Below, piece by piece: positions 1-11,500 of a stretch of 60,000 nucleotides of DNA. Origin of the DNA: Bugula neritina. Its lineage: Eukaryota; Bryozoa; Gymnolaemata; Cheilostomatida; Bugulidae. The DNA is taken from NCBI GenBank assembly GCA_964035545.1, contig OZ037772.1, positions 1,331,001 to 1,391,000 on the forward strand, given 5' to 3'. The position numbers were made by a program, and so were the translations under genes. A model generated the notes under the pieces. The model saw only the letters and a list, made by a program, of their open reading frames with translations, did no database searches and was not told where the DNA came from. How positions within the stretch are numbered: the first letter of the stretch is position 1; each line of letters opens with the position of its first letter.

Positions 1-318
1 TAATGGGTGAGAGAAGATGCTGATATGTTTCTATTTTCTCTGCTCAGAGGAAATCTGCATCCAAGTCTAATGACTGAAATTTTGTGAACATGTTTTACAT
101 TCTACAATTACTACTCCTGAGATGTCAATATAATGTCATGTGAAGTTTCTACAGATATTTAATGAATTGTTGTTTAGGAAAAAGAGTTTTCCCATGAGTT
201 GCCTGTATTATATAATTCTGTATATTCAACAGCTGAACATGTTTTAGTAGTTTTATTTGATATTAGCATTATGTTAGTGTGAAATAGAGAAGTTGTATTA
301 TTTATCGTTTGTTGTCAG

Positions 319-486
319 GTGGATGCAGATGGTGGCTCCATAGCTAATGCTATCCAGGCTTACTGTCGCAAGGAAATGAAGAGCACTTGCATCAATGCCA
401 AGACCTCTGAGTTTGCCACCAAATCGTACGTCACCCAGCAGCTAGATAATCAGCCATTCGTTGCTAAACACATGGAAACAGCACTC
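319..486 (+). CDS. Collagen copy 1, COLFI exon 1
   Basis: 56 codons in phase 0 between a CAG acceptor and a GTGAGT donor. It contains the DADGGS...AYCRK...TCI start of the COLFI domain, with two of its conserved cysteines. The duplicated copy near 52.2 kb lacks this exon. Confidence 0.82.
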
Positions 487-1576
487 GTGAGTGTTTAACT
501 TGTATCAGCCATGACTTTCTCTGTATTATTTTAAAATATCTAAAAGTTTTTTTGTTGAGCATTTTCGCTATTGTAACATATTTGTTTATTGTATAAGGAT
601 GTTGATAAGTGTTGCTATAGTAACATGTGGGTTTCCTGTATGGATGTTGATAAGTGTTGCTATAGTAACTTGTTGGTTTCCTGTATGGATTGTAGTTTGA
701 GTATCAGGCAGAGTTTTCCCAATTCTCAGCTTCCTTCGAATTCACTCTGAGAGAGCAAACCCTGACTTACAGGTAATAGTCACTGCTAGCAGCTTATCAA
801 ATAGTCACTAGTCGCTAGTCACCAGATATTAGTCCTCTACTATGTTGCTAGTCACTTGATAATCTGAACAATCACAGGCTTCTTCTTAAGCTGAGCGAGT
901 TGTTGGTATGACTATTCCCTTTGCCGATTGTAGATGTATAAACTCAGTAGCAGTAGAAGACGCATTCGGTAGGAATAATAAGTCAGTCATTTTATATACA
1001 GCTGGTGATAAAGAATACACAGCAACATTTAGCAGCTTCCAATCTTCCGTGCTGCAGAATGATTGCAAGGTATGTAAATCCGACCTATATAGCGTAAATC
1101 AGACCTATATACTGTAAATCTGACCTATATACTGTGAATCTGACCTATATACTGTAAATCTGACGTATATAATGTAAATCTGACCTATATAGTGTAAATT
1201 TGATTTATATAGTGTAAATCTGACCTATATAGTGTGAATCTAATCTATATAGTGTAAATTCTATCTACATATGAACATGATTGCGATAGTTGCATCTTTT
1301 TTTCTATTAAGATGCAATATAGCTTGCCTTTGAGGCTTTTTAACAACTACTTATGAGTTCAACCCAAAAGCCACTTTGATTTCTGTGCAAGTTTAGAATT
1401 TTGAGTTTGCCCTCTGCCATTTTGTAGTATTCCAAATACCATCAGAAGCTCTGACAGTGATTGAGATTGACACCAAGACCCCCACCCACTTGCCTATTAT
1501 TGACATAGCTCCTGGTGACATCGGGACCACCCACAAAGAGTTTGGGGTTCAGCTTGGAGAAGTCTGCTTTTCATAG
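319..1576 (+). CDS. Fibrillar collagen, C-propeptide (COLFI) exons, copy 1 (3' end of gene)
   Basis: Four exons (319-486, 696-772, 934-1073, 1428-1576) join in consistent phase and end at TAG 1574-1576; the rest of the gene lies off the left edge. The product reads as the COLFI domain that trimerises procollagen chains in the secretory pathway. Matching motifs are DADGGS/AIQAYC/TCI in the first exon, CINSVA in the third, and TVIEIDTKT, LPIIDIAP and EFG..LGEVCF in the last. Exon 3 has two GT donors; only the second (GTAAAT at 1074) keeps frame with exon 4. Exon 2 is odd: compared with the copy at 52288 it carries +2 and -5 base indels that cancel, so the conserved FLR-type stretch is replaced by a shifted reading. 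The gene may be alive with a damaged segment, or a young pseudogene. Confidence 0.85.
696..772 (+). CDS. Collagen copy 1, COLFI exon 2 (internally frame-shifted)
   Basis: 77 bases between TGTAG and GTAATAG. It reads FEYQAEFSQ, then a non-consensus stretch, then QTLTYR. The copy at 52288-52367 is three bases longer and reads FLRINSERA in the middle, closer to the family. The difference is a two-base gain and a five-base loss here. Confidence 0.7.
934..1073 (+). CDS. Collagen copy 1, COLFI exon 3
   Basis: Reads R-CINSVAVEDAF...ILYTAGD...NDCKV, equivalent to the family's C-x-NSVAY...C segment. A GTATGT at 1070 would leave exon 4 out of frame; the GTAAAT at 1074 fits. Confidence 0.75.
1075..1262 (+). 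repeat. 20-bp tandem repeat in collagen intron (copy 1)
   Basis: About nine imperfect copies of a 20-bp unit (tctgacctatatagtgtaaa and variants) directly follow the splice donor of exon 3. The same array in the second collagen copy (52675-52960) is longer, so it changed length after the duplication. Confidence 0.85.
1428..1576 (+). CDS. Collagen copy 1, terminal COLFI exon
   Basis: Reads TVIEIDTKTPTHLPIIDIAP and ends LGEVCFS-stop, the canonical end of fibrillar collagens. It is almost unchanged in the duplicate at 53121-53269. Confidence 0.87.
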
Positions 1577-2302
1577 ACTCATACCTAACAACAGTTTTAT
1601 TTGTCTGATTTGTAAGACTGTCCCTGATTAGATAATTAGTGGCCAATCAGAGAATGCAATCAATGTTTGGTTGGCTGAGACCAGCAGTCTGATTTTTATA
1701 TAACCTAATTTTTAAATGAAAGATTTGATTACTCTAAATAAATTTATCCGAGACTTCCAAGGCAGTGACGGTGATTTTTGTACATATAAATTTGAAGAAG
1801 TTTAGCTATAGGGTTTATGCTGTTTTTTAATTATTCCACCATAACCTGAGATTGTGAGTAGTGATTCTAGAATGAGATAGGGAGGGTGTTATGCCCCTCC
1901 CTATGATTTTATATATTTAGAAACTGTTGTTTGTTTAGTAATTCTGTTGGTGCTACATTTTTGAATTAATTTAATCCAATCATTTCTCTAATATTGCAAA
2001 ATATATTTTACCATACAGCACTACACAACTTATTTCTCAGCTTGTAAATTTCATCATCAAAATTATTATAGTACTAAAGTTGGTCACAGATTTCTGATAA
2101 GCTGCAGTTTTCAGATCTGATTATTTAACCTATTCATCCTGAAATGAGACATTGTTAGTTTAAAATGGAATTTTACATATATTTTAGTTACTTAGTTCCA
2201 ACTGTGTGGACCATATCAACATGTTAAATTTTACTTTGGCTGCTATGAAGTATATAAGCAAATGGCATTAAGTTATTAATATATAATAAGGTTTGCAAAG
2301 AC
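1577..2302. other. 3' flank of collagen copy 1
   Basis: No coding signal seen. Near-identical sequence follows the second collagen copy (53270-53996), so this stretch belongs to the duplicated block. An AATAAA lies near 1736 (in ctaaataaattt) and could be the polyadenylation signal. Confidence 0.5.
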
Positions 2303-2516
2303 TTAATATACCAAGCAACTGTGACAAGACATGACAATAACTCCAGCCAATCATACATAGGACTCTGTTCAACTACCTTCAAAGCCAGACTCAACAACCA
2401 TAAAGCCTCTTTCCTACATGCAGATAAAGCCAACAGCACACAACTCAGCAGACACATCCGGGATTTAGAACAAAAATAACACGAAATTCAGCCTAAAATG
2501 GATCATTTTAAAATTT
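2303..2516 (+). pseudogene. GIY-YIG endonuclease remnant, Penelope-like retroelement (copy 1)
   Basis: The plus frame reads LIYQATVTR, then SQSYIGLCSTTFKARLNNHK, SFLHAD, NSTQLSRHIRDLEQK, a TAA, then HEIQPKMDHF. The order YxA-V-YIG-FKxR-NH-STxLSxHI is the conserved core of the GIY-YIG domain carried by Penelope-like and related retroelements. Only this domain remains; no reverse transcriptase is adjacent. The TAA at 2477-2479 corresponds to CAA in the copy near 54.2 kb. The family is recognised by motif; the exact clade is inferred. Confidence 0.68.
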
Positions 2517-2822
2517 TGTAAATCTTACTAAAACCTAATCAACAGATGTAACTTATGTAGCTATGAGAAATAATTAATTTTTAAACAACCGGAGTTATCC
2601 ACTCTCAACAAACGCAAAGAGTGAAGTGTGAAAATTCCATGCTAGTGACCTGCCACACACAGTGCGTGTGTTGCGAGTGCAAAATATTATTAGCAAATGA
2701 TGTTAGCTTTAAACTTTACTGCTCGCCTACAGATGTTTGTTTTTAAACAGCGTCACCGGGCAAAGTAATTTGGATATTATAAAAGCGGAAATGTAAAATA
2801 TATAAAACTGTTTTAATTCAGC

Positions 2823-4155
2823 TCAGTATATTACGTTATACAGTATATTATGTTATACAGTATACTATGTTATACAGTATATTATGTTATACAGTATATT
2901 ATGTTATACAGTATACTATGTTATGCAGTATATTATGTTATACAGTATACTATGTTATACAGTATATTATGTTATACAGTATACTATGTTATACAGTATA
3001 TTATGTTATACAGTATATTATGTTATACAGTATACTATGTTATACAGTATATTATGTTATACAGTATATTATGTTATACAGTATACTATGTTATACAGTA
3101 TACTATGTTATACAGTATATTATGTTATACAGTATATTATGTTATACAGTATATTATGTTATACAGTATACTATGTTATACAGTATATTATGTTATACAG
3201 TATATTATGTTATACAGTATACTATGTTATACAGTATATTATGTTATATAGTATACTATGTTATACAGTATATTATGTTATACATTATATTATGTTATAC
3301 AGTATATTATGTTATACAGTATATTATGTTATACAGTATACTATGTTATACAGTATACTATGTTATACAGTATATTATGTTATACAGTATTTTATGTTAT
3401 ACAGTATACTATGTTATGCAGTATATTATGTTATACAGTATATTATGTTATACAGTATACTATGATATACAGTATACTATGTTACACAGTATATTATGTT
3501 ACACAGTATATTATGTTATGCAGTATACTAAGTTATACAGCATATTATGTTATACAGTATATTATGTTATACAGTATATTATGTTATACAGTATACTATG
3601 TTATGCAGTATATTATGTTATACAGTATATTATGTTATACAGTAAACTATGTTATACAGTGTACTATGTTATACAGTATACTATGTTATACAGTATACTA
3701 TGTTATACAGTATATTATGTTATACAGTATACTATGTTATACAGTATATTATGTTATACAATATAGTATGTCATACAGTATACTATGTTATACAGTATAC
3801 TATGTTATACATTATATTATGTTATACAGTATATTATGTTATACAGTATATATACTATGTTATACAGTATATTATGTTATACAGTATATTATGTTATAAA
3901 GTATATTATGTTATACAGTATACTATGTTATACAGTATATTATGTTATACAGTATATTATGTTATACAGTATACTATGTTATACAGTATATTATGTTATA
4001 CAGTATTTTATGTTATACAGTATACTATGTTATACAGTATATTATGTTATACAGTATTTTATGTTATACAGTATACTATGTTATACAGTATACTATGTTA
4101 TACAGTATACTATGTTATACAGTATATTATGTTATACAGTATATTATGTTATATT
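2823..4155. repeat. 17-bp satellite array (copy 1)
   Basis: About 78 tandem copies of a 17-bp unit (atgttatacagtatact, with a/t variants at one position). Because 17 is not a multiple of three and the unit holds no stop in any forward frame, all three plus-strand frames stay open and encode the same 17-residue pattern (MLYSILCYTVYYVIQY...). The reverse strand is full of stops. The long ORFs here are a by-product of the repeat and are not annotated as genes. Confidence 0.95.
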
Positions 4156-4249
4156 AATCAACATACAAATGATATGCTCTTGTCAGTCTATTATTATACA
4201 CTGGAACTGGGTTACTCTCTCACCTCCCCTCACCTTAGCTCAGCTAGAC

Positions 4250-5280
4250 CAGTGCTTCCCAAGTGATGAATTTGGGCTTTTTTAGGGAAGATTTTTTTTT
4301 CTAAAAATTTCTAAGTTTGTTACCAGCCCTTTGAGCTCTTGCCTTGTTTTCAATATTACATGTGCTGCATATGTATAACTATAACTCCTTCATTTTATGT
4401 AGTTCATTTATTTATCTACACTACACTCTACAATCTAAGTTTACTTCTACATTCATGTGTCTAATATTCACTCTACTCTAGCTGCTACCCCTCCTACTAC
4501 GAATGAAGGTTCAGAAGTTTGAATTGGAAGCAAAACCAACAGGAAGTTTAAGCAGCAATGCAAGCTCATTTCTATAAACTATACACACTGCATACATATA
4601 GTGGATATATTTCCTGTGTTCCAGTACAATCATCACATCATCACTCTTCATTATAGCTGCATCAATCCTTTCAAAGCTGAACTCAAGTTGTGACCTTGAC
4701 ATAATTCTATGATACAACTATCCTCACACTCAATAAGTTATTAGAAAAAGAACCTGTTCCAGAGATATCTTTCAAAAAGCATTTCTGCGAATATCCTTAA
4801 ACTTTTAACGTTATTTCAACAGTATTTCTCTGAGCTACCTTCATAAGAGAGTTACATGAGAGTGTCATCGAGCTGGTTTACAGTGAAGGATGATTTGCTG
4901 AATTCTGTGTTTCCACAAGCAAACTCTACCCACCCATTGCTGACAATTTACACCATAACAGTTTCAGCACCACGTTTTTATATAAGGTAGGATGGGCTTA
5001 ATATATTATGCTAATGGTTAGGAATCAGCAAAAAAACTGCCTTGACCTGCAAAGTGGCCTACAATGTGCAACTTGTCAAAAACCAAGTCAAACTTAAGCA
5101 AGCTGACACAATGTCATCAGCTGCAGCCATCATATTAATAATTGAACTGCTCTGCGCTTTTTACATGCACAATATAATAATGATAAAGAGACAAAGATTT
5201 TGTAAGGATTTTGTTACTAAAGGGGATATTGACATTATGGGTATATTTGTAATTTGAAAATATACATTCTAAATTAGCTC
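4250..5280 (-). mobile_element. hAT-like element, incomplete (one end recognised)
   Basis: The end cagtgcttcccaag at 4250 resembles hAT terminal inverted repeats. The following 260 bases (to about 4507) are the reverse complement of the hAT MITE at 11590-12233. Sequence around 5100-5180 is also shared, inverted, with the hAT element at 8832-9342. A matching second terminus was not found, so the right boundary is approximate. Confidence 0.5.
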
Positions 5281-6920
5281 AATTGAAAAATATGTACACT
5301 TGGTGCCCTGTATAATTTTTCAAAATTCAACTTAAGAGTTGTCTGTCTTCGACACTACAATATAGCGCTCCGCTCACTGAACGCAACATTTCTTTCACAT
5401 GATTATTATAGAGCCGACCTTTGTAGTTGAGTGACGTGTTATAATCCTTCTGCGCGTAGAACTTCCTCGTTATTTTGGTTTTATTGTGCCTCATCTTAGT
5501 TACTAGTTACTAAGTGCCTGACCAGTTTAGTGACTGACACTATTGACTCACGTGAGGTGAGAACATTTTGAGTCATCTTATCATTTCTCAAATTGATCAG
5601 GTACTTTAATACTTACAGTTAGATTTACTATTACTATTACAGTATTAGTATTTAGTATTTAGTATTTTAGATTTATTTTTACTTTTAGTTTTAGTTTTAC
5701 TTTTACTTTTAGCATTTAAGTTTAAGTGTAAGTCTAGGGTTATAAGTATAACTTATATAGTATATAATATAAGATTAAGTTAAAGGCTAAGGAATATAAA
5801 TTATAAGTTATATAAATTAAAATACTTGTACTTATACTTATAGTTATAATATTAATTAAATAATATTAATTGTTTCTCTTTGAGTCTTTAACTTGAAATT
5901 TACAATAGTAATACCATAGCCCATAGTCATATGATTATGATCGATAATTAATTAATTATAATCATAATGATTAATCAAATAATATAAATATGATTGTATT
6001 AATTATTTATTGATATTAAATTATTTATTATTATAATAAATTTAATCGACTTCAAGCTTAGGTTCAAGTTTTAATAGTAATACTGAAAAATTGATCTACT
6101 AGTAGTAGTAGTAGTACTAGTACTTGTAGTGCGATTACAGATTACTATTACTTAGTATTAGTCTATTAGTATTACATGTACTATTAGATTACTATTAGGA
6201 TTGCTATTCGATTTAGTGTTGGTATAACTATAAGAATTGAGAGTAAGTATTTCACTTTCACACTATTTTATTAATATTTGCATTAACTTTGAGTATTACT
6301 ATTAGTAATCACAATTAGTATTGATATTACATTTGCTATTACTACTACTATTACTATTAGTGTTGTTGTATGAGTAATTACTAATTAGTATTAGTATTTT
6401 TTACTCATTCCATTACATTTACTATAAGTATAACTATAAAGTGTAAGTTACTATTACTGCTCTACTATAAATATTAGTATTAGATTTAGTGTTGCAGTTG
6501 GTCTTACTGCCAGGTCCGCTACCATCATTAGATTTATTTCTAATGATAGTCTTGGTGATTATCACCCAATATTATCATTATCAGCATGAGCATAGCTTGA
6601 CTTTGTTAAGTCAACATTTAACAAGTTATACTTGTAATAATTTTATTATAACCAGTGAATCACTTACCTTTACTTTGTGAATTTATGATTGTAAAACTGA
6701 AAAATATTATCATAATTATAATTGCAAATTTTTGAATTAATGTTACACTTACTCAATTTGAATGTCAGGATATCTTACCACTGGCACTAGCCAGTTTTCA
6801 ATCACAATGCATAGTGATCACTGCATGTGACACATTGTCATACCCTGCACATTCCAATGCACTGCCCTTCTCTATTCATTGCGAATAGCATATTTATTTG
6901 GCTTATATTATTTTACTCAG
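5281..6920. other. AT-rich non-coding stretch, repeat derived
   Basis: No gene seen. Long runs of TTAGTATTA-like low-complexity sequence fill 5600-6480. The piece 6483-6686 recurs at the right edge of the window (about 59868-60000) with the same word order (gctaccatcat..., acaagttatactt..., aaccagtgagtcactta), so it is part of a dispersed repeat. Confidence 0.6.
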
Positions 6921-7206
6921 CCTAGGGCCACACGGTGCGTATTTTCGCATGCGAAAATTGAAATCACAAGTAGCAAAGGCGTCCACTGTAGCATCAGTGA
7001 TGCGTGATAAATAAAGCTTTCTTTTTTAAATCGCACTCGCTTGCAATAAAACGCAATTTACTAGAATGTAGCACTAAAATAAAGAAATTGGGCTCGCTGA
7101 ATAACTACCAGCCAATTAGGTGACCACGACAGAGACGATTCGCACTTGCGCACAGTGGACACCTTTGCTACTTGTGATTTCAATTTTCGCACCGTGTGGC
7201 CCTAGG
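6921..7206. mobile_element. MITE with long terminal inverted repeats
   Basis: The 286-bp element starts cctagggccacacggtgcg and ends with its reverse complement. A second inverted segment (gaaatcacaagtagcaaagg) extends the stem to about 70 bases per side. It is flanked by the direct repeat ctcag (6916-6920 and 7207-7211), read as a target-site duplication. It has no coding capacity; the superfamily is not assigned. Confidence 0.82.
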
Positions 7207-8342
7207 CTCAGTGTTGATTATACAACTAACATGTACTGCACTGCTCTAATTTATGTAGCAACACTTGGTAGTTGCTGCTATCTTTACTTCTAAATTTGTG
7301 TCATTTAAAAACTAACATATTTGCATAATAGGTATTAAAATTTAAGTTACATAATTGGAATTTGACTACTCTATAAATTACTGAGAATATAAGGTTAACC
7401 ACATTTATATGATGTACCATTGTTGTAGACATAAAATATGAGGTTAGTGTTAATAAATCATTTGCTAGGTAAGAGTGTAAAATAAATAATTGGCTAGAGA
7501 TGAGTGTAGAAGCTGCCAACTCGTGAAATAGCTACACCTGACCTAGAAGAAGCACAAACTTGTTAAATTAGTATGTTTCACACCACCATAGTTTCTATTA
7601 GATGATTTGAATAGCAAAGGTGGTGGAAGGGTGAATCTAAGTAACATATTAACCAATGCATCACCAATATTGCAGAGATGTTAAAATAAGTTTTTTAATT
7701 TAGATTATTAAGATAACAAATAATTTTTAACACCCAGCACAAAATATTTCATGAAACTATGTTTTCTCCCACTGCTAAGTTTCCCCCTGTTTTGTGTCTT
7801 AGCCTGAGCCCACGCTATGTATCTAGCCCAAAAATGGACTGGTAACATTGTAAAAATGGCTGATATTTTACTTTATGGCAAAGTCTGTATGCAGATAAGC
7901 AGCTGAGCCCAATTGTGCTGTTTGTTCATAAAAGTAATACATAACTCACTGGTATTCATGTTTCACTTCTCCTCTATATATTGGAAACACTTGAATAGTG
8001 GTGTTCAATAGAATTAGAATAAAAGTGTTCACTGAAGCACACAACATTGCTTCATATTTACTGTATATGGAGTTTGAGTCAACAGCAAAAACCTATTCAG
8101 TGATTACAATGGAAACAATACAGCCTTTGTTAGAGAGTTAAAGCTGTGAGCTCAGCATGTTGTAGCTGGCTATCATGTATACCAGTTTTATTAACTGCCT
8201 TTGTTTAACATTATTTTTCACTTTATTTTGTATGGTTTGTTGTTAATGGTTAAGTCTTTGATTTGGAAACCTTCAAATAGTGTGAAATATTATGCTAAGA
8301 GTATGTGTATCTTTCACAGCACTTCCTTATTATATAACCAAG
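7207..8342. other. Upstream region of the TRIM-like gene
   Basis: No coding signal or repeat array recognised. It presumably holds the promoter and 5' UTR of the gene beginning at 8343; no convincing core promoter element was identified. Confidence 0.4.
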
Positions 8343-8524
8343 ATGGCAGAATCCAGAGTTGTGAAAAAGAGACTAAACAATTCGTATCGCTGTGGGTACT
8401 GCTCGCAGTACTTCAACAAACTTGAAGATCCCAGAACTCTGCCCTGTCTGCATGTGTACTGCATGAGATGTTTGAAGACTGACATCGGTGGTAGGAAGGA
8501 TCATATCAGATGTGCTTATTGTAG
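8343..8524 (+). CDS. TRIM-like gene exon 1: RING finger
   Basis: Starts ATGGCAGAATCC and ends TGTAG|GTGAGT in phase 2. Carries the C3HC4 zinc ligands CGYC...CLHVYCMRC...CAYC, spaced as in TRIM RING fingers. Confidence 0.87.
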
Positions 8525-11500
8525 GTGAGTTACAGTACATAACACAATATATCATGTCATAGGCTTGCATATGATTTTCTCACTATCATCTAGGAGTTGT
8601 CTGATCTATGTCTATGAAAAGCAAACAATACTGTATATTCTATGTGAACTCTGGTTACTAACTTGTGGAGTGTGTGGATATCTTTTCATTAGGTAGAGAA
8701 AGTAACTGTTATGTAGATTACACCATCAGCTGTCCTCTCTTGTTGAATTGTGGTGCTGTTGGATGTCATGGGATTGGGGTTGTCTCCTCATTACATTACT
8801 TTGTTCTCATACAGTACAATACTTGTTAGAGCAGTCATTCCTAACCTTTTTCATACCATTCCCACTTTCATACATGTTTACTATTAAGTCCCCTCCCTTT
8901 TGTCAATCGGAAATTTTTATGACGGACATGATGATAATATAAATTACAATGCAATATTTTTTCTCTTACATTTGAATATAATATAATTATTTCTAATAAT
9001 TATATTATGCATGTGTAAAACACAGAGCAGTTCAATTATTAATATTATGGCTGCAGCTGATGACATTGTGTCAGCTTGCTTTCAAACCTCCCATCCCAAC
9101 CCCTAAACCCCAACCCCAATATTGTAATTAAAAATACATTCATGTAGAAGTAGACTGAGATGGCAGAATTGGTTAAATAGATAAGCCAAGATGAATGCTT
9201 ATAGATATACATGTGCATGTAACTTGCAAGAGCTCAAAAGCCTTCAACAAACTGCTTGAAATTTTTTAATCGAAATCCCAGCTCCCCCTAAAAAGCCCAA
9301 ATTCCCTCTTATAGGGGGATTCTCCCAGGTTGGGAACCACTGTGTTGAATTGACTTGTGTTTACTATCTTCTTTCCTGTGATTAGAAACATGTATGATGT
9401 TGTCATGACAACACAGTTGCTGTGGCACAAAGTACAGTTTACTAGTATGTAGTGATTGTGTAGTGAGAGTGGAGTGTCTGGTTATTGTCCATGGTTATGT
9501 GTAATCTGTAAGGAGTAGAATTATATTATTTTAATATAATGTTGAGAGAGGTACTTTTATAATGGCAGTTTGCTCAATAGCTTTAGTTCTAATGCGATAG
9601 ACTCATAGCTCTGGAGTCTAGCAGCTGTTACTATTACCACTAGCTGTTCAAAATTCTGCCAACATCCGGGCTGCCAAAGCATAATAGCCATTGACATTAA
9701 GGCCAAGCAGTCACTGGGAAATTATTTGACTAAAGAGCAGGTCTTATGACAATTAGTAGTCAGTCCCTTAGACAGGAAACAGTGATTCTGTGACCTATTT
9801 AGTTAAATCCAATGCTGAACTTTTGATTGACTATTAGATGGCCATCACAATTGTATTTGGTAGTGAGTTGTACAATATAATATTATGGGGTGCCAATCAG
9901 TGTCTAATATAGTCTGTGAATTGAGTGTCTCCTTTAGCTTTGATGAGTTGATTACTTCTTCTACCATCAGTCAGTTGTATTGAGTGTTACTTTGTATTGA
10001 GTGATGAATAGTGTTAAGGATTTGGGCCTATATTATGCCAAACCCCCCCCCCCCTCTGACTTAGACTGTGACCCAACCTGCTGCACATACATAGTAGTAC
10101 TACACTGAAGATAGTCAACATGTGTATATATCATATACATATATATATATAACATATATATATATACATGCATATATCATCCTACTAGTAATGGATTACT
10201 AAGTACAAGTTATCCTATGACTCACTCTTCTTACGCTAGCTGCACGAGATAGACAACTCACACGTGACACGAACTCACAGTGCACTAGCTCTTGACACAT
10301 TGCCAAGGATGATGAAATGACAGTTTAGGCCACTCCTAGCAGTTAGAGTGGCAGGGAATAGTTGTAGTATGTTGTAGTATTGACTCTTCAGAATTCACCC
10401 CTCAGTAATTAGTTGCATTGCACAAACTTGCAACAATAGTGAATAATTATTGACAATATGGCCTCCACTCAGTAGTTAACTAGTAATTTATCTTGTCATT
10501 TTACTCTACAAGTTACAGTTGAGTCTATTTGTTGAGTAGCAGTTCTTTGTCATGAGTGACTCTTCCAGCATATTAAGTACATAATATAGTCAAGTGTGTT
10601 TATGTGATAGCCTCTGGTCTATAATATAATGAACCTGTGTTGATGGGTGGTGAGTATTTGTTTGAGTATTTGTCAAGGACATAGCTGTGTGTGTGGATGG
10701 AGTATTTCATTACTTGAGATATACTAAACACAGCTAACACAGGTAACATACTGATTGCTATATATTGTAGGAAAGATCACTATGACATCACGGATCCCAC
10801 TACACTACCAGTAGCTCAGCATGGAGACCCCTTAGAATACAAGTCTCCACCCAAACCGGCACCCATTCACTGCGATGTGTGTAAAGGTGGAACACAAGCT
10901 GCTGTGTTTTGTCTTGAGAGTCAAAAGAAATTGTGTCAGCAGCATCAAGAAGTGAGTCTTTCTTATATAATTTCTCAAGATTAGTTACTAAACCAGTTCT
11001 GGTTTGTATGTAGAATATTATTGAAAAGAAATGTTGAGTCTGTAGGACTTTTTATACTAAACACACAGTTTCACAGTGCAGTGAGTCAACTATGACAGAC
11101 TTGTTGGTGAAAATACAACCAACTAAACTGTTGACCTTTATTATACAGACTCACAGAGAGCTGATGGGAGATAGACATCAGTTTATTGACATTGAGGTCT
11201 ACAGAGCTTCTCCCCAAAGATATACTATAACTGAATGTGAACATCATAAACAGGAACAGCTGACAGAAGTGTGTTCCACGTGTCACCAGATATTCTGTAT
11301 GAGATGTGATATGAGGACTGGCTGTAAGGATAAGACAGGTATTTACTTGCTGTTTCTATTTCTGTAGAAAGAAACTGAGAAATATTACAAGAACCTGTTT
11401 ATTATTTTATTATTAAAGTGAGTTATGCAACAGTAAAAGAGGAAGTCAGTTTGTCAGCATTAAGGTTTGTGTGAGACAGAAGTGGATAGTGCAGGAGTTG

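Noticed and set aside
2850-4285. Long overlapping ORFs of up to 299 codons in three frames
   Set aside because: They are produced by the 17-bp satellite, have no splice or regulatory context, and the same happens in the second array.
5042-5257. 71-codon plus-strand ORF
   Set aside because: Falls in hAT-like repeat sequence shared with 8832-9342; no coding signature.
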